Shown: in pieces, positions 43,942-55,449 of the stretch | How the letters are laid out: each line of letters begins with the position of its first letter | Numbering within the stretch: position 1 is the stretch's first letter | Assembly (NCBI GenBank): GCA_010909165.1 | Contig: VJWM01000116.1 | Location: forward strand, 62,001-126,000 | DNA length: 64,000 nucleotides | Reading direction: 5' to 3' | Source of the DNA: Anthoceros angustus | Taxonomy: Eukaryota; Streptophyta; Anthocerotopsida; Anthocerotales; Anthocerotaceae | The notes under the pieces: generated by a model | What the model saw: only the letters and a program-made list of their open reading frames with translations | Told to the model about the DNA's origin: nothing | The model's database searches: none | Made by a program: the position numbers and the translations under genes

Positions 43942-44895
43942 GGAGCCAGCTGTCCAGACCAGATACGTCAGCAGCAAGAAGAGAGGAAAGGAAACCACGA
44001 CGCAGGAGCGAGAGACCACGAGAAGCCGGAGCAAGACCCGGCTGCATGCGCCAACAAGAAGGCTTACTACCGACAGGCTCCCTGGACAGAAATGGAAGGC
44101 GTCTGTACCTACCATGTGTCTGCTTTTCACACTGCAGTCAAAGGGTGAACGAGCGAGCAGAGAAGGACTAGCCGTGCGGACGGAGACGGAATCCGATTCC
44201 CAGCCTGTTCTCGCCTCCATCTGTGACGACGTGGAAACATGGCAACGTGGCCCAGGCTTCCGTCTCGGCCACCCAGTGGGCCCGTCGCTGCCCCGTCTGC
44301 GCAGCGACCAAGATACTTCCTGCGCACACAATGCGCTTGCATGCCCGTAAGTATCTTGATTCTTCCTCCGCGCCAAGTCTCCGTCAATTCCCTGCTTTCA
44401 GAGACACCTGCTTCTTCCCTCCCTCGTCTCTGCCTTCCAGCTCCCAGCTTCCAGCTGCCCATCTTCCACTTCAATCCAGTCTTGGGCACTAGAGGGCCCC
44501 CGTCCCGTCTGAGGAAGGCGGAATTGTGCAGCCCCATCGTTTGAATCCGGGCGAGAATTCGCCGCCACTGGCGACAACCGCCGCCTGCTTCCGTTCGGGG
44601 ATGGCAGCCGCGTGGGACACTCTGCTCAGACCGACAGCGCTGCAGGGAGCCGCTTTGTGCCACCAGGAGGGCCGGTCCCGAGTGTGCGAAGCTCGGGTGA
44701 GGAGGTCTGCTGCCGCGGATTCCAGCTTCGGTGCAATTCGGGGGAGAGGATTGGTCGGCACAGCCAGCAGCAGGTCTGTCGGTGTGGTAGCGGTAGCTTT
44801 TCCGCAAGGGAGTAGAGCAGAAGACGAGGATTCTGGCAGCAGGTAGACAAGGGGCAGGAGGGGTGGGGAGGAGGAGGATACAGGAAGGAGCAGCG
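43942..44895. other. region between the divergent DNMT3-type and DUF3110 genes, copy B
   Basis: Counterpart of 27,530-28,493. No convincing exon; indels versus A open and close frames on both strands, giving long but probably accidental frames such as the minus frame 44,127-44,936. Confidence 0.35.
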
Positions 44896-46112
44896 ATGGC
44901 GGGTCTCCGGAAAGCAGGCCGCCGGGGAGGACCCAATTGTCGATCAAGCTCTGAACCTGACGGAAAATTCCTCCGACATCAGACGGATTTTGAAGACGGT
45001 CTCCTCTCGGGCTTACGACATGCGACGGCAGCTCCAGCAGAACATGGACGCCAGTAGCTATGATGGTACTGTCTGATTCCGATTCCCGATCTGATTCCGG
45101 TACGTGCATCGTTTGCTTTTTCGCTTTAGGAATTGCTACAGGACGTCCTTCTGCTCTGGAGCAGGCATCAGGGTAATCAGAGCATGTTGTGTTCTTGGAA
45201 TACCAGGAGAGGAGTTCTGTGCACATGCAGGGATGCTAAACTGTGTCAAGGTGTGGATTTGAGTTTTCAATCACCCATTGCCCTTTGCCATGCAATGCAA
45301 TGCAGTGTTGGAGGCTAATCCATGGAGGATTCCTCTAAGCCAGTCTACGTTCTTGCGAAAGAGGAGGACGAGCTTCTCACCATGAGGACGAGGAGGGTGC
45401 GGAGGTGTTCACCGATTCCCTCTTACTCACACCTTGTGCTTTCTTTCCATAACCAAGTGGTCCACCAGTGCACCATGTCCAGCTGATTAGGGCAGACGGT
45501 TCTGTGCTCATTGTGCACTAACCGAGATTGTTTCTTATGAAAGTGAGTGAGGTCGAGAGGGAGTTGGGGCTCCTGTTCCTAAACGAGGCAGCAGGCGAGG
45601 GAACTAAAAGGCCAACCACCACGTACGAGAACGTGTCATCGTCCATGCCCACCACCACCGACAACCGGTTTCGGATGTCGGTGGAGGACGTCCGCGAGGA
45701 GTTCTGGTAGGCCTGCTGTACTGAAAGCCACTTCAAGAGCTTGAACCCTCTTCGAACTTCTCTCAAGAGACCTCACACTAGACTGGACCCCTGCAGGTTT
45801 TCGAGGACGAGGAAGAAGCAACCCGCTACTGCAGCCTGCTTGACGGCCAGGGCAAGAGCTGTATGGGCGTAGCAGAGTTGGATGCATCTGATGTAAGCAG
45901 AGATTCTGTAAGCAGCTGCTTTGCTTCTGGGTCCTTCTTGCTTCAGTAACCAGGTACTCGTTTGGTGATTCCTCGGTCCTCTTCTGCAGGTGTTCGCCAT
46001 GTGTCAGAAGACTCAGGCGTTGGCCGTGGTGTTTCGTCGTGGCCAGACTCCTCCTCAACCTGACCGACTCCAACTCAACCTCAAGGCCAGAAAGCGGTCT
46101 TTGGAGGACTGA
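44896..46112 (+). pseudogene. DUF3110-family gene, copy B (indel-bearing)
   Basis: All exons of copy A can be followed to the TGA at 46,112. In the SEVEREL exon two compensating losses shift and then restore the frame (LLFLNEAAGEGTKRP), and one G is missing at about 45,700 so the exon ends VREEF rather than VREGVL and the splice phase is lost. The last two exons (FEDEEEATRYC and VFAMCQKTQALAVVF) are unchanged. Confidence 0.6.
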
Positions 46113-48324
46113 CACCTGCCCTGCAACCGGTCTGGTTTCGGTTTCCATTTCCCCTGACATGACCAGGTACGCGGAACCTCGGTCTCCTTCCCACCTCACG
46201 TCGCTACCGTTGTAGCCACTTGTACATAATTGGATGTCGTCAGGAACAGTTCATCTGATTCATCGAACGTAGTTTTCTGAGGTGCACTTAATACAACGTT
46301 CTCTTTATTGCTAGGTGTAAGAATAGAATAGGTTTAATTTTGTAATGGGAATTTATTTTTATATATTGGTAATGAGGTGAAAGCGAAGGGAATCAGGACC
46401 CTCGCTGAAGATTTCTCCCAGTTTTTGATCTGTTTTAACATACTAAACTTAAACAAAAGAGGTAATGCGGTGGATGCGCACTCTAACTAGCGGAAAGAGT
46501 ACGTAGTTTGAAGGAGGATATGTTGAATATTGCATCTTGAACTGTCTCAACTAACTCTGTCAAAGCCCAAAGTCTGTTCATCGATTGGCCTTTTCTAAAC
46601 GCTTTCTCCAAGTTTTTCGTTTCCCCTTGGTCAACCCATAACCCGAAATCTACTCGTTGAGTTGTTCAGCGCAGTGTTTGGGCTCTTGAATTTCTTTCAC
46701 ACGCGGGTTTCCTTTAAATCTTTGAGTGATGTCCGTGAATGGGTGGATTTCATGTTAGATTTAACAGCAAAAAAAACAAATCTCCATAGGAATGTCTAGA
46801 CCACATCGAGCACAAAGATTCTACAAATGCCTATCAGCCTCGGCATCTACCTTTGGTTCTACTAAACTGGAGGCGCTCACAAGGAGCGTCCTCTCCATGA
46901 CCTAGGCCAATGCCAGCTCCCGTGGCCCCTATCCACCAACCGTTCTATTGGTGGTTACCTTACCGTGATCGAGGAATCACTAACATATATTCTCGAAGGT
47001 TTGTGGCGGTGGCGTTGAGGCCATTGGCTGAAGGTAGCAAAGATCGATGATTTTGGAGACATTGTGTGCAAAGTCCGCCCCTCGCGCCAGTAGCTATGCC
47101 AGTTGTTTCATGGTTTGCAAATATGTTGCAATTGCTATGGAGGTCCGTTATGTTCCATTCTAGGATAGCAACTACTTCGGGTTTGGTCTTATGATGAAAG
47201 ATTTTGCTCAACGTGGATTGTTGTGAGGTGACAAAACCGACCACGGATGCTCCTCCGGCCATGGCTATGGAGTTTCGTGAGACATTGAAAATGTGAGGGT
47301 GGGAATGAGGGTCCATGTTTTCCCGAACACATGAGTTGATAGAGCAAAGACGTGCTTGTAATTGTGCAGCTCAAAACAGGTCACTCGGATTTTCCACGAA
47401 TTACTTATCGCTTATAAATCCATTCCTCAAAACAAGGGAAAGCCCCTTGGCATTCAGGGTCAATTAGTTGTAAAGATCTTGATGAAAAGGGCAACGGAAC
47501 TTGCCCAATCATTTCATTTGAAAAAGAAGAGAATGCCACTTGGACTTTCTAACATATCCTTGTCCTTATCAAATGTATGCATGGATAGGAATTTCTTTGT
47601 GGTTGTGGGAATGCCGAGAAATATGTGCATAGAATCACCTATACAATAGATCCCCAACCTATTCACTTTGCAATTCAAGGGTTTGAGAGATTTTCATATT
47701 ACATACTAGTTATGTACATAGACCTTTACATGTTTCGGGTAAGCACGAGGAATTAGCGTACCCATAGTAATAGAGATGGTGCACGATGTTATCCTTCATG
47801 GGGCTTTGGATTGCTAAAAACACTTAAATGATGTGCCACCATGGATGTAAGCGGTGGTTTCTCTGGCAATGGGTTTACAACTCAGTTTGCATTGGCAAGC
47901 TGATAAGCTATGAAGGGCACATTTCTTCAGCTTATTTTTGACATAGTTTTCTACTTCCAAAATTTTCACGCTATGACATTGGTCCATATATCAAGGATGG
48001 TGGACTAAAATTATCGAAAGAAGAGCAATTCACGGAACATATGATATGTTTGTAAGCACTTCATAGGAAATATGGAGGCTTTAAAAGAAGCGAGATGGGA
48101 AGACCCATCTACCCCAAGCCGATGGGGAACAACCCACAAGAGGGCCGGAGGAGGGAGGGGCTAGCCCTCACAAATGTCGAACTGTAACTCTACCACTCCA
48201 AGAATGTCGTAGTGCGAGATAACAAAAGGCCTACCTACGATTTGGTGAGGGGCAAGGTAAGGCGCCCCGTCACCGCCTGATTGGGCACCACACCGCCGGC
48301 GCCTGCGTTTCACGCTCCTACTTC
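46113..48324. other. repeat-unit spacer without recognised gene, copy B
   Basis: Counterpart of 29,725-31,931 with many small indels. A minus-strand frame at 46,960-47,316 is longer here (118 codons) than in the other copies only because of these indels. Confidence 0.4.
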
Positions 48325-48556
48325 AGGCTCCGTGCTCGCGCTATGCACTCGCTCGCGCTATGCGCACCCCGCTCTGCGCCTGCGTGCTCCCCGCCGTGCT
48401 CACGGCTGCTGTGCTCGTGCTCCGTGCTCCGTGCTCCGTGCTCCGCAGGTGCGTGCTCCATGTTCTCGCCCGTGCTCCCCGCCTCATGCTCGTGCTCGCG
48501 TGCTCGTGCTCTGCTCAGGCTCCGGGCCCGTGCTCGTGCGGCTCCACGCCCGCCCC
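48325..48556. repeat. GTGCTC low-complexity array, copy B
   Basis: Shorter and more mixed than copy A (interspersed CCCGCC and GCGCACC). Followed by the hairpin module at 48,573-48,595. Confidence 0.95.
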
Positions 48557-48569
48557 GTGACCAAAAATA

Positions 48570-50010
48570 TATCACCCCATATTATAAATGGGGTGTAAGC
48601 ACTTCATAGAAGATATGGGTAAGATATATATATATTTGTCCTAAGCAAATATTGATGAAAGACATGATTAAGACATAGTATTTTGAGTAATTAAATCATA
48701 GTGGCGGCATGAGCTTAGGCATGAGGAAGTATCTTTCCCAACCAAGTGGGGATGCATTGAGAGAAGTGCATATATTAAGCATGTGATAAGGAATGAAAGG
48801 TCTGGTTGTAAGTGCCCTTGGCACTGGAAATTGTATCTGGGAGTTTTGAGCCTTTTGGAGTATAAGAGATTTAGAAATTTTATGAGGGCAAGTTTGGGGA
48901 AAAGCTACCTTCCTTCCAGTTGCAATGTTTTTCTGCTTTGTTTCTAATGGTTTCAAGTAGTGATTTTGGAGCATCTCATGCTTCACCCTCACCCTTTTAA
49001 GGAAGGTTTGCTAGGTTGGATTTTTTGTGAAAGTGTGCTTGCGCTGTGTGTATCCGGAAGACAATGCCTGGCATGCTCATCGACATGCTTCGCTAGTGGC
49101 CCACCGTATTGTCTTGATCTTGTCTCTATTCCTCTTTATACAATGGGCTACCTTGTTGATCCTCTTTTGTGATGTCTTGGTGTGAGTAAAGACCGAGGAT
49201 TGCTGTATGTGCCTCCCTCGCACTGCCCGCGCTCCGCTCCATGCTCGCGTGCTTTGTGCTCTTCGCTCCGTGACCAACAGAATATATATCACCCATATTA
49301 TATATGGGGTGTAAGCACTCATAGAAGATATGAGTAAGATATATATATATTTGTCCGGTAAGCAAATGTTGATGAAAGACATGATTAAGACATAGTATTT
49401 GAGTAATTAATACATGGAACTATTAGGCGTAAGCATGAGCTTAGGCATGAGGAAGTATCTTTCCCAACCAAGTAGGGATGCATTGAGAGAAGTGCATTCC
49501 AAGGATATTAAGCATGTGACAAGGAATGAAAGGTCCTAGTTGTAAGTGCCCCTTTGGCACTCTGAAACTGTATCTGGGAGTTTTGAGGCTTTTGGAGTAT
49601 AAGAAGGACAGTTAGACTAAATTTTATGAGGGGCGAACAATACTGGAGCAAGTTTGGGGAAAAGCTACCTTCCCCTTCCAAGTACTGCATGCTACAATGT
49701 TTTTTCCTGCTTTGCTGTTCTGATGGTTTCAAGTAGTGATTTTGGAGCATCTCATGCCTCAGCCCTCACTCTTTTTGCAGAAGGGTTGCTAGTTTGGATT
49801 TGTTGCTGTAGCATACTTGCATGCTATGTGTGTATCCAGCACACCAGCCGGCATGGCTCACTGATATGCTTCCGCTAGTGGCCCACTATGTATTATTTGG
49901 CTGATCTTGTCTCTACTCCCTCTCTATACAACGGGCTACCTTGCAGATCCTCTTTTGTGATGTCTTGGTGTGGAGTAAAGATTGTAGGATTGCTGTTGAG
50001 TTATCAAACA
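48570..50010. repeat. two tandem units of the hairpin-led repeat, copy B
   Basis: Units start at about 48,570 and 49,287, each with the CACCC(C)AT...ATGGGGTG inverted repeat (second one lacks a C). Unit 1 is shorter than in copy A because of numerous small deletions; it ends in a short GTGCTC-like stretch at 49,224-49,272. Confidence 0.8.
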
Positions 50011-50688
50011 TTAGGATGCCTCGAACTCCCAAGCCAATCACCAAGCAGCGAGGACAAACACTTGCTAGAACTCACTATCCTTCTTGTTCTTTCTATCTCA
50101 AAACATGATGATGGAAGCTGCTTGTGCAGGATGCTAATTTTCTTTCTAGTCTAACCAGGCACAAGGCACCGGGTCACTAGTCGTCCTTGCCTTTGCTGCT
50201 GAATAATGCGTTGTTACGCCTCGAAAGTGCGTGAATAGAAAAGCGCGAATACTCATATGATTGCCATTTTGGCCACACACAAAATTCATTTTCAAATATT
50301 CATTTTGTCATCCCACCCACAATAACCGCCCTTCCGCCTATTTCACATGAGCCTTGACGGAAATCCGTCCTTAGTGGACTTAAAAGAATTCTTCTTCTTC
50401 TTGAAGCCTTGGCAGTAGCGTGTCTCCCCAGAAGTTCATAATTTGGAACTTTTCCAAAATACGGAGTTTGATTAAGGAGGAATTGGAGCGTTATTTGTGA
50501 TATCAAAAGCGCATGGGGACATCTAGCCTTCATATGTCGCCATTGTGCGACACATGCTAGCGGGTCAGAGCCACGGGTCATTGGGATGGACATTTAATGC
50601 TCATGCTCAGGAAGTTGGTGTGTGCACAGATTTCCACACCATTACCTCGTTGTTGCTCCACTTCATCTCGTTCTGGCGAGAGCTGGAA
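50011..50688. other. spacer upstream of the F-box gene, copy B
   Basis: No gene seen. Dispersed repeat block with TTC tail at 50,356-50,402, same as at 34,037. Confidence 0.4.
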
Positions 50689-51954
50689 ATGGAGCGTGTA
50701 ATGCTCCTGTATGCGGTGAAGGGAGCAACGATGGCCTCACCGGCAGCAGCGCTGCGAGCTCAAATGAGTGCCGCATGGATGCGGCACTTTGGGAGGGCCT
50801 GCCCGAAGACATCCGTGAGAGTGCTGATGAGGGTTCCGGCGTCAGCTCAATTCCGATTCCGGACGGTGTGCAAGGCCTGGCGAGCCGTGCTCTCGGCTCC
50901 GCAGTTTCTCTCTCGGCAGATGGCCAACTTCCCCGACAGTGCGGCTCTCACGCCTGCCATCTGCGCCTTCACGATTCTGGATTGCCGCGGCATGCAGGGA
51001 AGGGCGGTGCAGCGCGGCATGGTCCTCGCTGGTGTCCTCGCCTTCTTCAAACCGGATCTTGGGGTGCTGCCGGCCAAATTCCATCGCCTGTACGTCCTGC
51101 ATTGGTGCTCGGATTGTGACAAGATTGTGTCCAACCACGGCCTGCTCTGCTTCTGCCTAGGAGGGAGGAGCAGGTTCGAGCTCTGCGTCCTCAACCCCAT
51201 GACCGGGAGGTGGAAGGAGCTGCCAGGGTTGAGCGTTCCGCAGCAGAGTTTTCTGGAAAATGCAGGTGGAGGTGCTGGACAATGCGGGCTTCCATGTGGT
51301 TGTCATCTTGTGCAGCCAGTGTCGGAGCCTGTGGACAGTCTGCGTTTTCTCTTCTCACACGGGGATGTGGAGGATTACCCGAGGACAGAACGCTCCGGAG
51401 TACTCTTCAGCAAGTGGACAAACAGCGCGCTGGTTCTGGCCGACGGCAGGCTGTACGGATGGGATTCCAGCCTGCACATGACCATTCATAGCGTAGCCAG
51501 TGCCGCGCCCTGGTCCACTGCAACAGGTCGCTTCCCGTTGCCGGGGAGCGCAACGGCTGCTGCGACCACCACGTTGTGCAGCATCGAGGGTTGGTTTACT
51601 TTGTCACAAGTGGAGACAACTTCTGTTACCGCATCTTCAAGCTGGAAGAGCGGGGCTGGATGTAAGCCAATCGCGGAGTTACCAGACAAGATGCACCGCA
51701 GAATGCTGCGAGATTTCTGTGTCTCTTTGTTGAAACCACGGCATTGCACCGTCGTCGGTGACTTTCTCTGTGTTGTAATGGGGGTAAAAGAAGGCATAGG
51801 GGACCCTCCTAGAAGCAGAAGTCGCATGCTTGCCTATCACATCGTGGAGCAGTCGTGGCATTTGTTCCTCAATGACCAGCTGCAGGACGAACATCCTTTA
51901 CACAACTTTATTACGCTCCGGTTCTTCAAACCTAGATTTGATCTGCTCCCTTGA
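50689..51954 (+). pseudogene. F-box gene, copy B (several frame flips)
   Basis: A 469-codon frame runs through the region from upstream of the ATG at 50,689, but it is a patchwork: the N-terminal F-box half (LWEGLPED) is out of frame between about 50,722 and 50,815 because of a lost G and a lost AG, then VLMRVPASAQFRFRTVCKAW and FKPDLGVLPAKFHRLYVLHW are in frame, and an extra T at about 51,250 and losses at about 51,396, 51,470 and 51,510 switch frames again before the common C-terminus ending RFDLLP. The single long frame is therefore fortuitous. Function as for copy A: predicted SCF substrate adaptor, probably inactive as written. Confidence 0.6.
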
Positions 51955-52409
51955 TGTACTCACTGGTCTCACCAACTTGGGGGACGTCTCTGCAAAGACT
52001 ATGTTCTGCACCAACACTCTCCCTCCTTTTCTGCTTGGATGTTCGTCTTGGTGCTAGAATCTGGCCACTTCTTAGCACCATGACCGACACCCAATCTGGA
52101 AGGAGGCAGAGTCCAGCGCAACAATGTGCAAAGGTATTCTAATCCATGATGCACTCCTTATCCGACCAGGAAATGAATCTACATCCAAGCAACGAAGCTA
52201 GCAAGCATGTCGACACACGTCCTAAGCACCTACACGTCCTATGCACCTACACTGGAGCAGTGTGACACCCGTCCACTGTACACTGGAGGAGTATGCTAAA
52301 CGTAGGTGACGTGAGAAAACAGAAAGCCGCTGAAAAGGAAACCCATAGAAACTAACCGGCGTTAGTGTATTAATCCAGGCACCACAGCTTGTTCGATGAA
52401 CTTTCATCG
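51955..52409 (-). repeat. inverted diverged GPAT9 3' flank, copy B
   Basis: Counterpart of 35,646-36,101. No gene of its own. Confidence 0.75.
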
Positions 52410-53086
52410 TACAATGCTGGTTCCCGCAAAAGACAATAATTCAAATATCTGGATCTTGTTTCATCAGCAGCTGGTCACCAGCAAAAGCTTGGGAGTGCAA
52501 ATTTGTTGCTGTTACAGGCTTGCAAAGAACACCATGTCAAGGACTTGTCATGTCTGCTAAACGTCTGGCCACTGCGTCAGTTTCTGCTGACTGAAAAGCC
52601 AGTTTTCACATCAGTTAGCAGACACATCCCTAACAGGAGATGCCAACCAGACAACTCGTACTTCTTTCTGTGAGTTTGGACTTGGCCGGTAGTATTTCAA
52701 GTGAACATCCTAAGGAACCTTTTCAGCTCTCTCAGGTATCAGATCACGCACTCTGTTTGAAGAGACCTTGTTAGGATCGACAAGAAATGCACCTAGGCAG
52801 CAGCAAGTACCTTTCTGCAAAATCAATAGCTGATTCTCCAGGTCGCAAAGTTTGAGGTTTAAGGTACCACACATCACAAACTACAGCCCATGATATCATC
52901 AACCTGAGTAGGTCCATAGTGAAAGATTGTCTGCAAGACCGGCCAACAGAAATTCATTAGACATTGAACAAGTGCTTCCCACTCGTTGTGCAAGGATATC
53001 CTGGCCTTATGACTTACTTCTTGCTGATCCAAAATGCATCCACAAAGATCTTGTTGTACTTGATTGCTGTGGGGCATAGTGTACAG
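52410..53086 (-). pseudogene. inverted GPAT9 pseudogene, 3' part only, copy B
   Basis: Covers the reverse complement of GPAT9 exons 13 to part of exon 10, with the same TGG-to-TAG change (CATCCTAAGGAACC at about 52,708) as copy A. It stops within exon 10 at GTGTACAG, where the sequence switches to direct-orientation GPAT9 exon 12. The 5' arm of the pseudogene and the 5' part of the next direct GPAT9 are both missing, about 2.7 kb relative to the A/B joint. Confidence 0.85.
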
Positions 53087-53286
53087 GTTCCTTGGGATGG
53101 CTACTTGAAATACTACCGGCCAAGTCCCAAACTCACAGAAAAGAAGTACGAGTTGTCTGGTTTTGCATCCCTTGTTTATGATGACACGTCTGCTTTTCAC
53201 GTGAAAACTAACTTCTGTCCGCGAAAACCCTTTGCAGGCAGCAGAAGTTCTCTGAGGCAGTTCTCAGACGTTTAGCCGACAAATGA
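53087..53286 (+). pseudogene. GPAT9 remnant (exons 12-13), copy C
   Basis: Only VPWDGYLKYYRPSPKLTEK and the last exon (QQKFSEAVLRRLADK) remain, ending at the TGA at 53,286. No promoter, start or catalytic motif. Confidence 0.9.
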
Positions 53287-54123
53287 CAAATCCTAGACAT
53301 GGTGGTTTTGCAAGCCTTTACCAGCTACAATTTTGCACTCCCAAGCTTTCGCAGCTGACCACGCTGCTGATAAAGCGAGATCTTCACTGCTGATTTCAGA
53401 CTGTTGATTTATCTCCTTTTCTGCGAGAATCAACATTGTGAGATAAGAGTTCAAGAAAAGGTTTGGTGCCTGGTTGATCACTGACTCCGGTTTGTTGCCA
53501 CTGGTTTTCCTTGTCGGCGGCGTCCTCTGTCCGCACGGCACCTGCATTCCTTACGTTTAGCACACGGCATCAGTATACAGACGTGCGTTGACACGATTGC
53601 TCGGTGATGACACGCTTGCTCGGTGAAGGCGCAAAACAGATTATGGATATGTCGTAGGTTGAGTACAGAATGGATTGGTATGTTTCTTACAGTGGCCTTT
53701 GGTGCCTTCCAATTGGTTGTCGATCATGGTGCCGGTGGCCAGGTCCTAGCGCCACCACGAACATCCAAGCAGGAGGAGGGAGAGTGCAAAACATACTCAT
53801 TGCGGAGATTTCTCCCAAGTCGGCAAGACCAGTGAGCTCATCAAGGGACCATATCAATTTTAGGGTTAAAGAACCAGAGGACGCTAAAATTTGGGTAGAG
53901 GATGCTCGATGCCGTAGAATCAACGCTCTGTCCATGAAGAAGCCCGTGACAGAAATTTGGCTACATGAAAATTAATCCCCTACATCCCAGATCCATCAAT
54001 AAATGAATGTCTTGTGCTGGCGCTACTGGTGTACTGAGCAGGAGGAGATGACCATCTTCAACATACATGCCGCTGTATTAATAAAAATAATTTAATTCAA
54101 ATGCCTACCTCCTGTCATTGAAG
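53287..54123 (+). other. GPAT9 3' flank with unassigned conserved ORF, copy C
   Basis: Counterpart of 23,252-24,092; the plus-strand frame ending at 53,975 is retained apart from two short deletions near 53,735 and 53,775 that leave its C-terminal part unchanged. Confidence 0.35.
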
Positions 54124-55320
54124 TCAAGCCGTCACCACCTCATCCACAAGCTCGGGTTCTTCCAGCTCTGGTGGTGTCTCGTCCATGTCCAGTTGGCCAC
54201 CTACTTCTACTTCTACCTCCTCTTCCTCATCTTCATCATCGTCTTCAGAGGTATCATCACCGTTCTTTTTACGTTTCTTCCTACCTCGACGCTCCTCCCA
54301 GGAGTTTTGAGAGGAACCTCGAATCCCGTTTGTCTCCAGCTTCACAAAACCTCGTGAATTCTTGAACAGGTACGGGGTCTGGAAGGCGAATATTGACAGG
54401 TTGGTGCACTCAAATGACATGTCCGTGAACCTGGAGGCATGTCAGAACAGGACAGAAAACGTCAGCCTGGACTACATCCGATAACTCAATTCACAGGAAG
54501 CACTCAGCGGGCAAGGACCTGAAGGTGTTCAGGCACTCTGTTTCTTGCAGCACACGGCAGGAGCAACGGTATCCCTCCTTGTCCGGCTTTGCTGATGCAT
54601 CTGGTTGTGCCTTCGTGAACTGACTCTCCAGTATGTACTGAACATCATGTCATTGGTGAGGTACATGGCCACATGATAGCTTTGCTAGCGGTGTATGAGC
54701 ACACGTACTTACCACAAAGTAATGATTCCTCGCAGCAGGGCAGTGGATAGCCCAAATCTCGTCTTTCCCTGGATATATAAAATAACCATGGCCTATCTTG
54801 AAGCAGGAATTGACCCTGAGCACAGTGTAGTTCAATGAGACGGGAGGGAACATCATGGTACCGCAGACACTGGCTACACGGCAGTTACCCCTTTAGACGT
54901 GGAGCAGCAGTTTCCAAAATCGCCCTTCTCAAACAGTACAAGACCCCACAACCCCAAAGCAGATTGGAGGGAAAGAGCTGCCATAAACCTGTGGGAAAAG
55001 GCTACCCAGCAGTCTTGTCTTTCTACTTCCGTGTGGCAGTCGTACAGCCCAGTACCTCTATTTGGACTCCACTGATCAGCCTCTCGTCTCATGTACGCAG
55101 GTGCCAACTCCAAAAAACGTCTGAAGCATCCAAGGGGCACCTGCAGCTTGAGCATCAGAGAGTACTGGGAAGCTACTCCATTCGATTCATACAAGTTTCT
55201 GTGAATGGAACTCACACAACGATTTCCAGCTTCGCGTCTTCTCCTTGGGAGAACCGACCACCAGTTCTTGACACAATTTCCGCGTACCAGTTTGGTCTCT
55301 TGCGTGAGTTGTACAATGCC
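54124..55320 (-). CDS. unidentified gene, copy C
   Basis: Counterpart of 24,093-25,290. The acidic C-terminal exon is open (one Glu codon fewer than copy A). Cys-containing exon and FKIGHGYFIYPGKDEIWAIH are present; upstream indels differ from A and B. Family not recognised. Confidence 0.38.
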
Positions 55321-55449
55321 CAGAGCTACAAGATCCAAGACACCGTGGATTGCTGATATGCCATGCGAACAATGCGCACTGCTGACATCCGGTGAAACCA
55401 GAATACTTCTGCTCTGCAACAAGTGGGTCAAGGGCTTCTACCTCCCCTT

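Larger units (their letters stand above)
37784..53086. repeat. tandem segmental repeat, copy B (15.3 kb)
   Basis: Same gene order as copy A at an offset of about 16.43 kb. It differs mainly by short indels. At its right end the inverted GPAT9 arm is cut short: after GTGTACAG at 53,086 sequence jumps straight into direct-orientation GPAT9 exon 12 (GTTCCTTGGGATGG), the start of copy C. Confidence 0.95.

Noticed and set aside
50545-51954. Intact 469-aa F-box protein in copy B
   Set aside because: The single long frame switches between the true frame and wrong frames at several indels, losing the F-box start and parts of the C-terminal domain.
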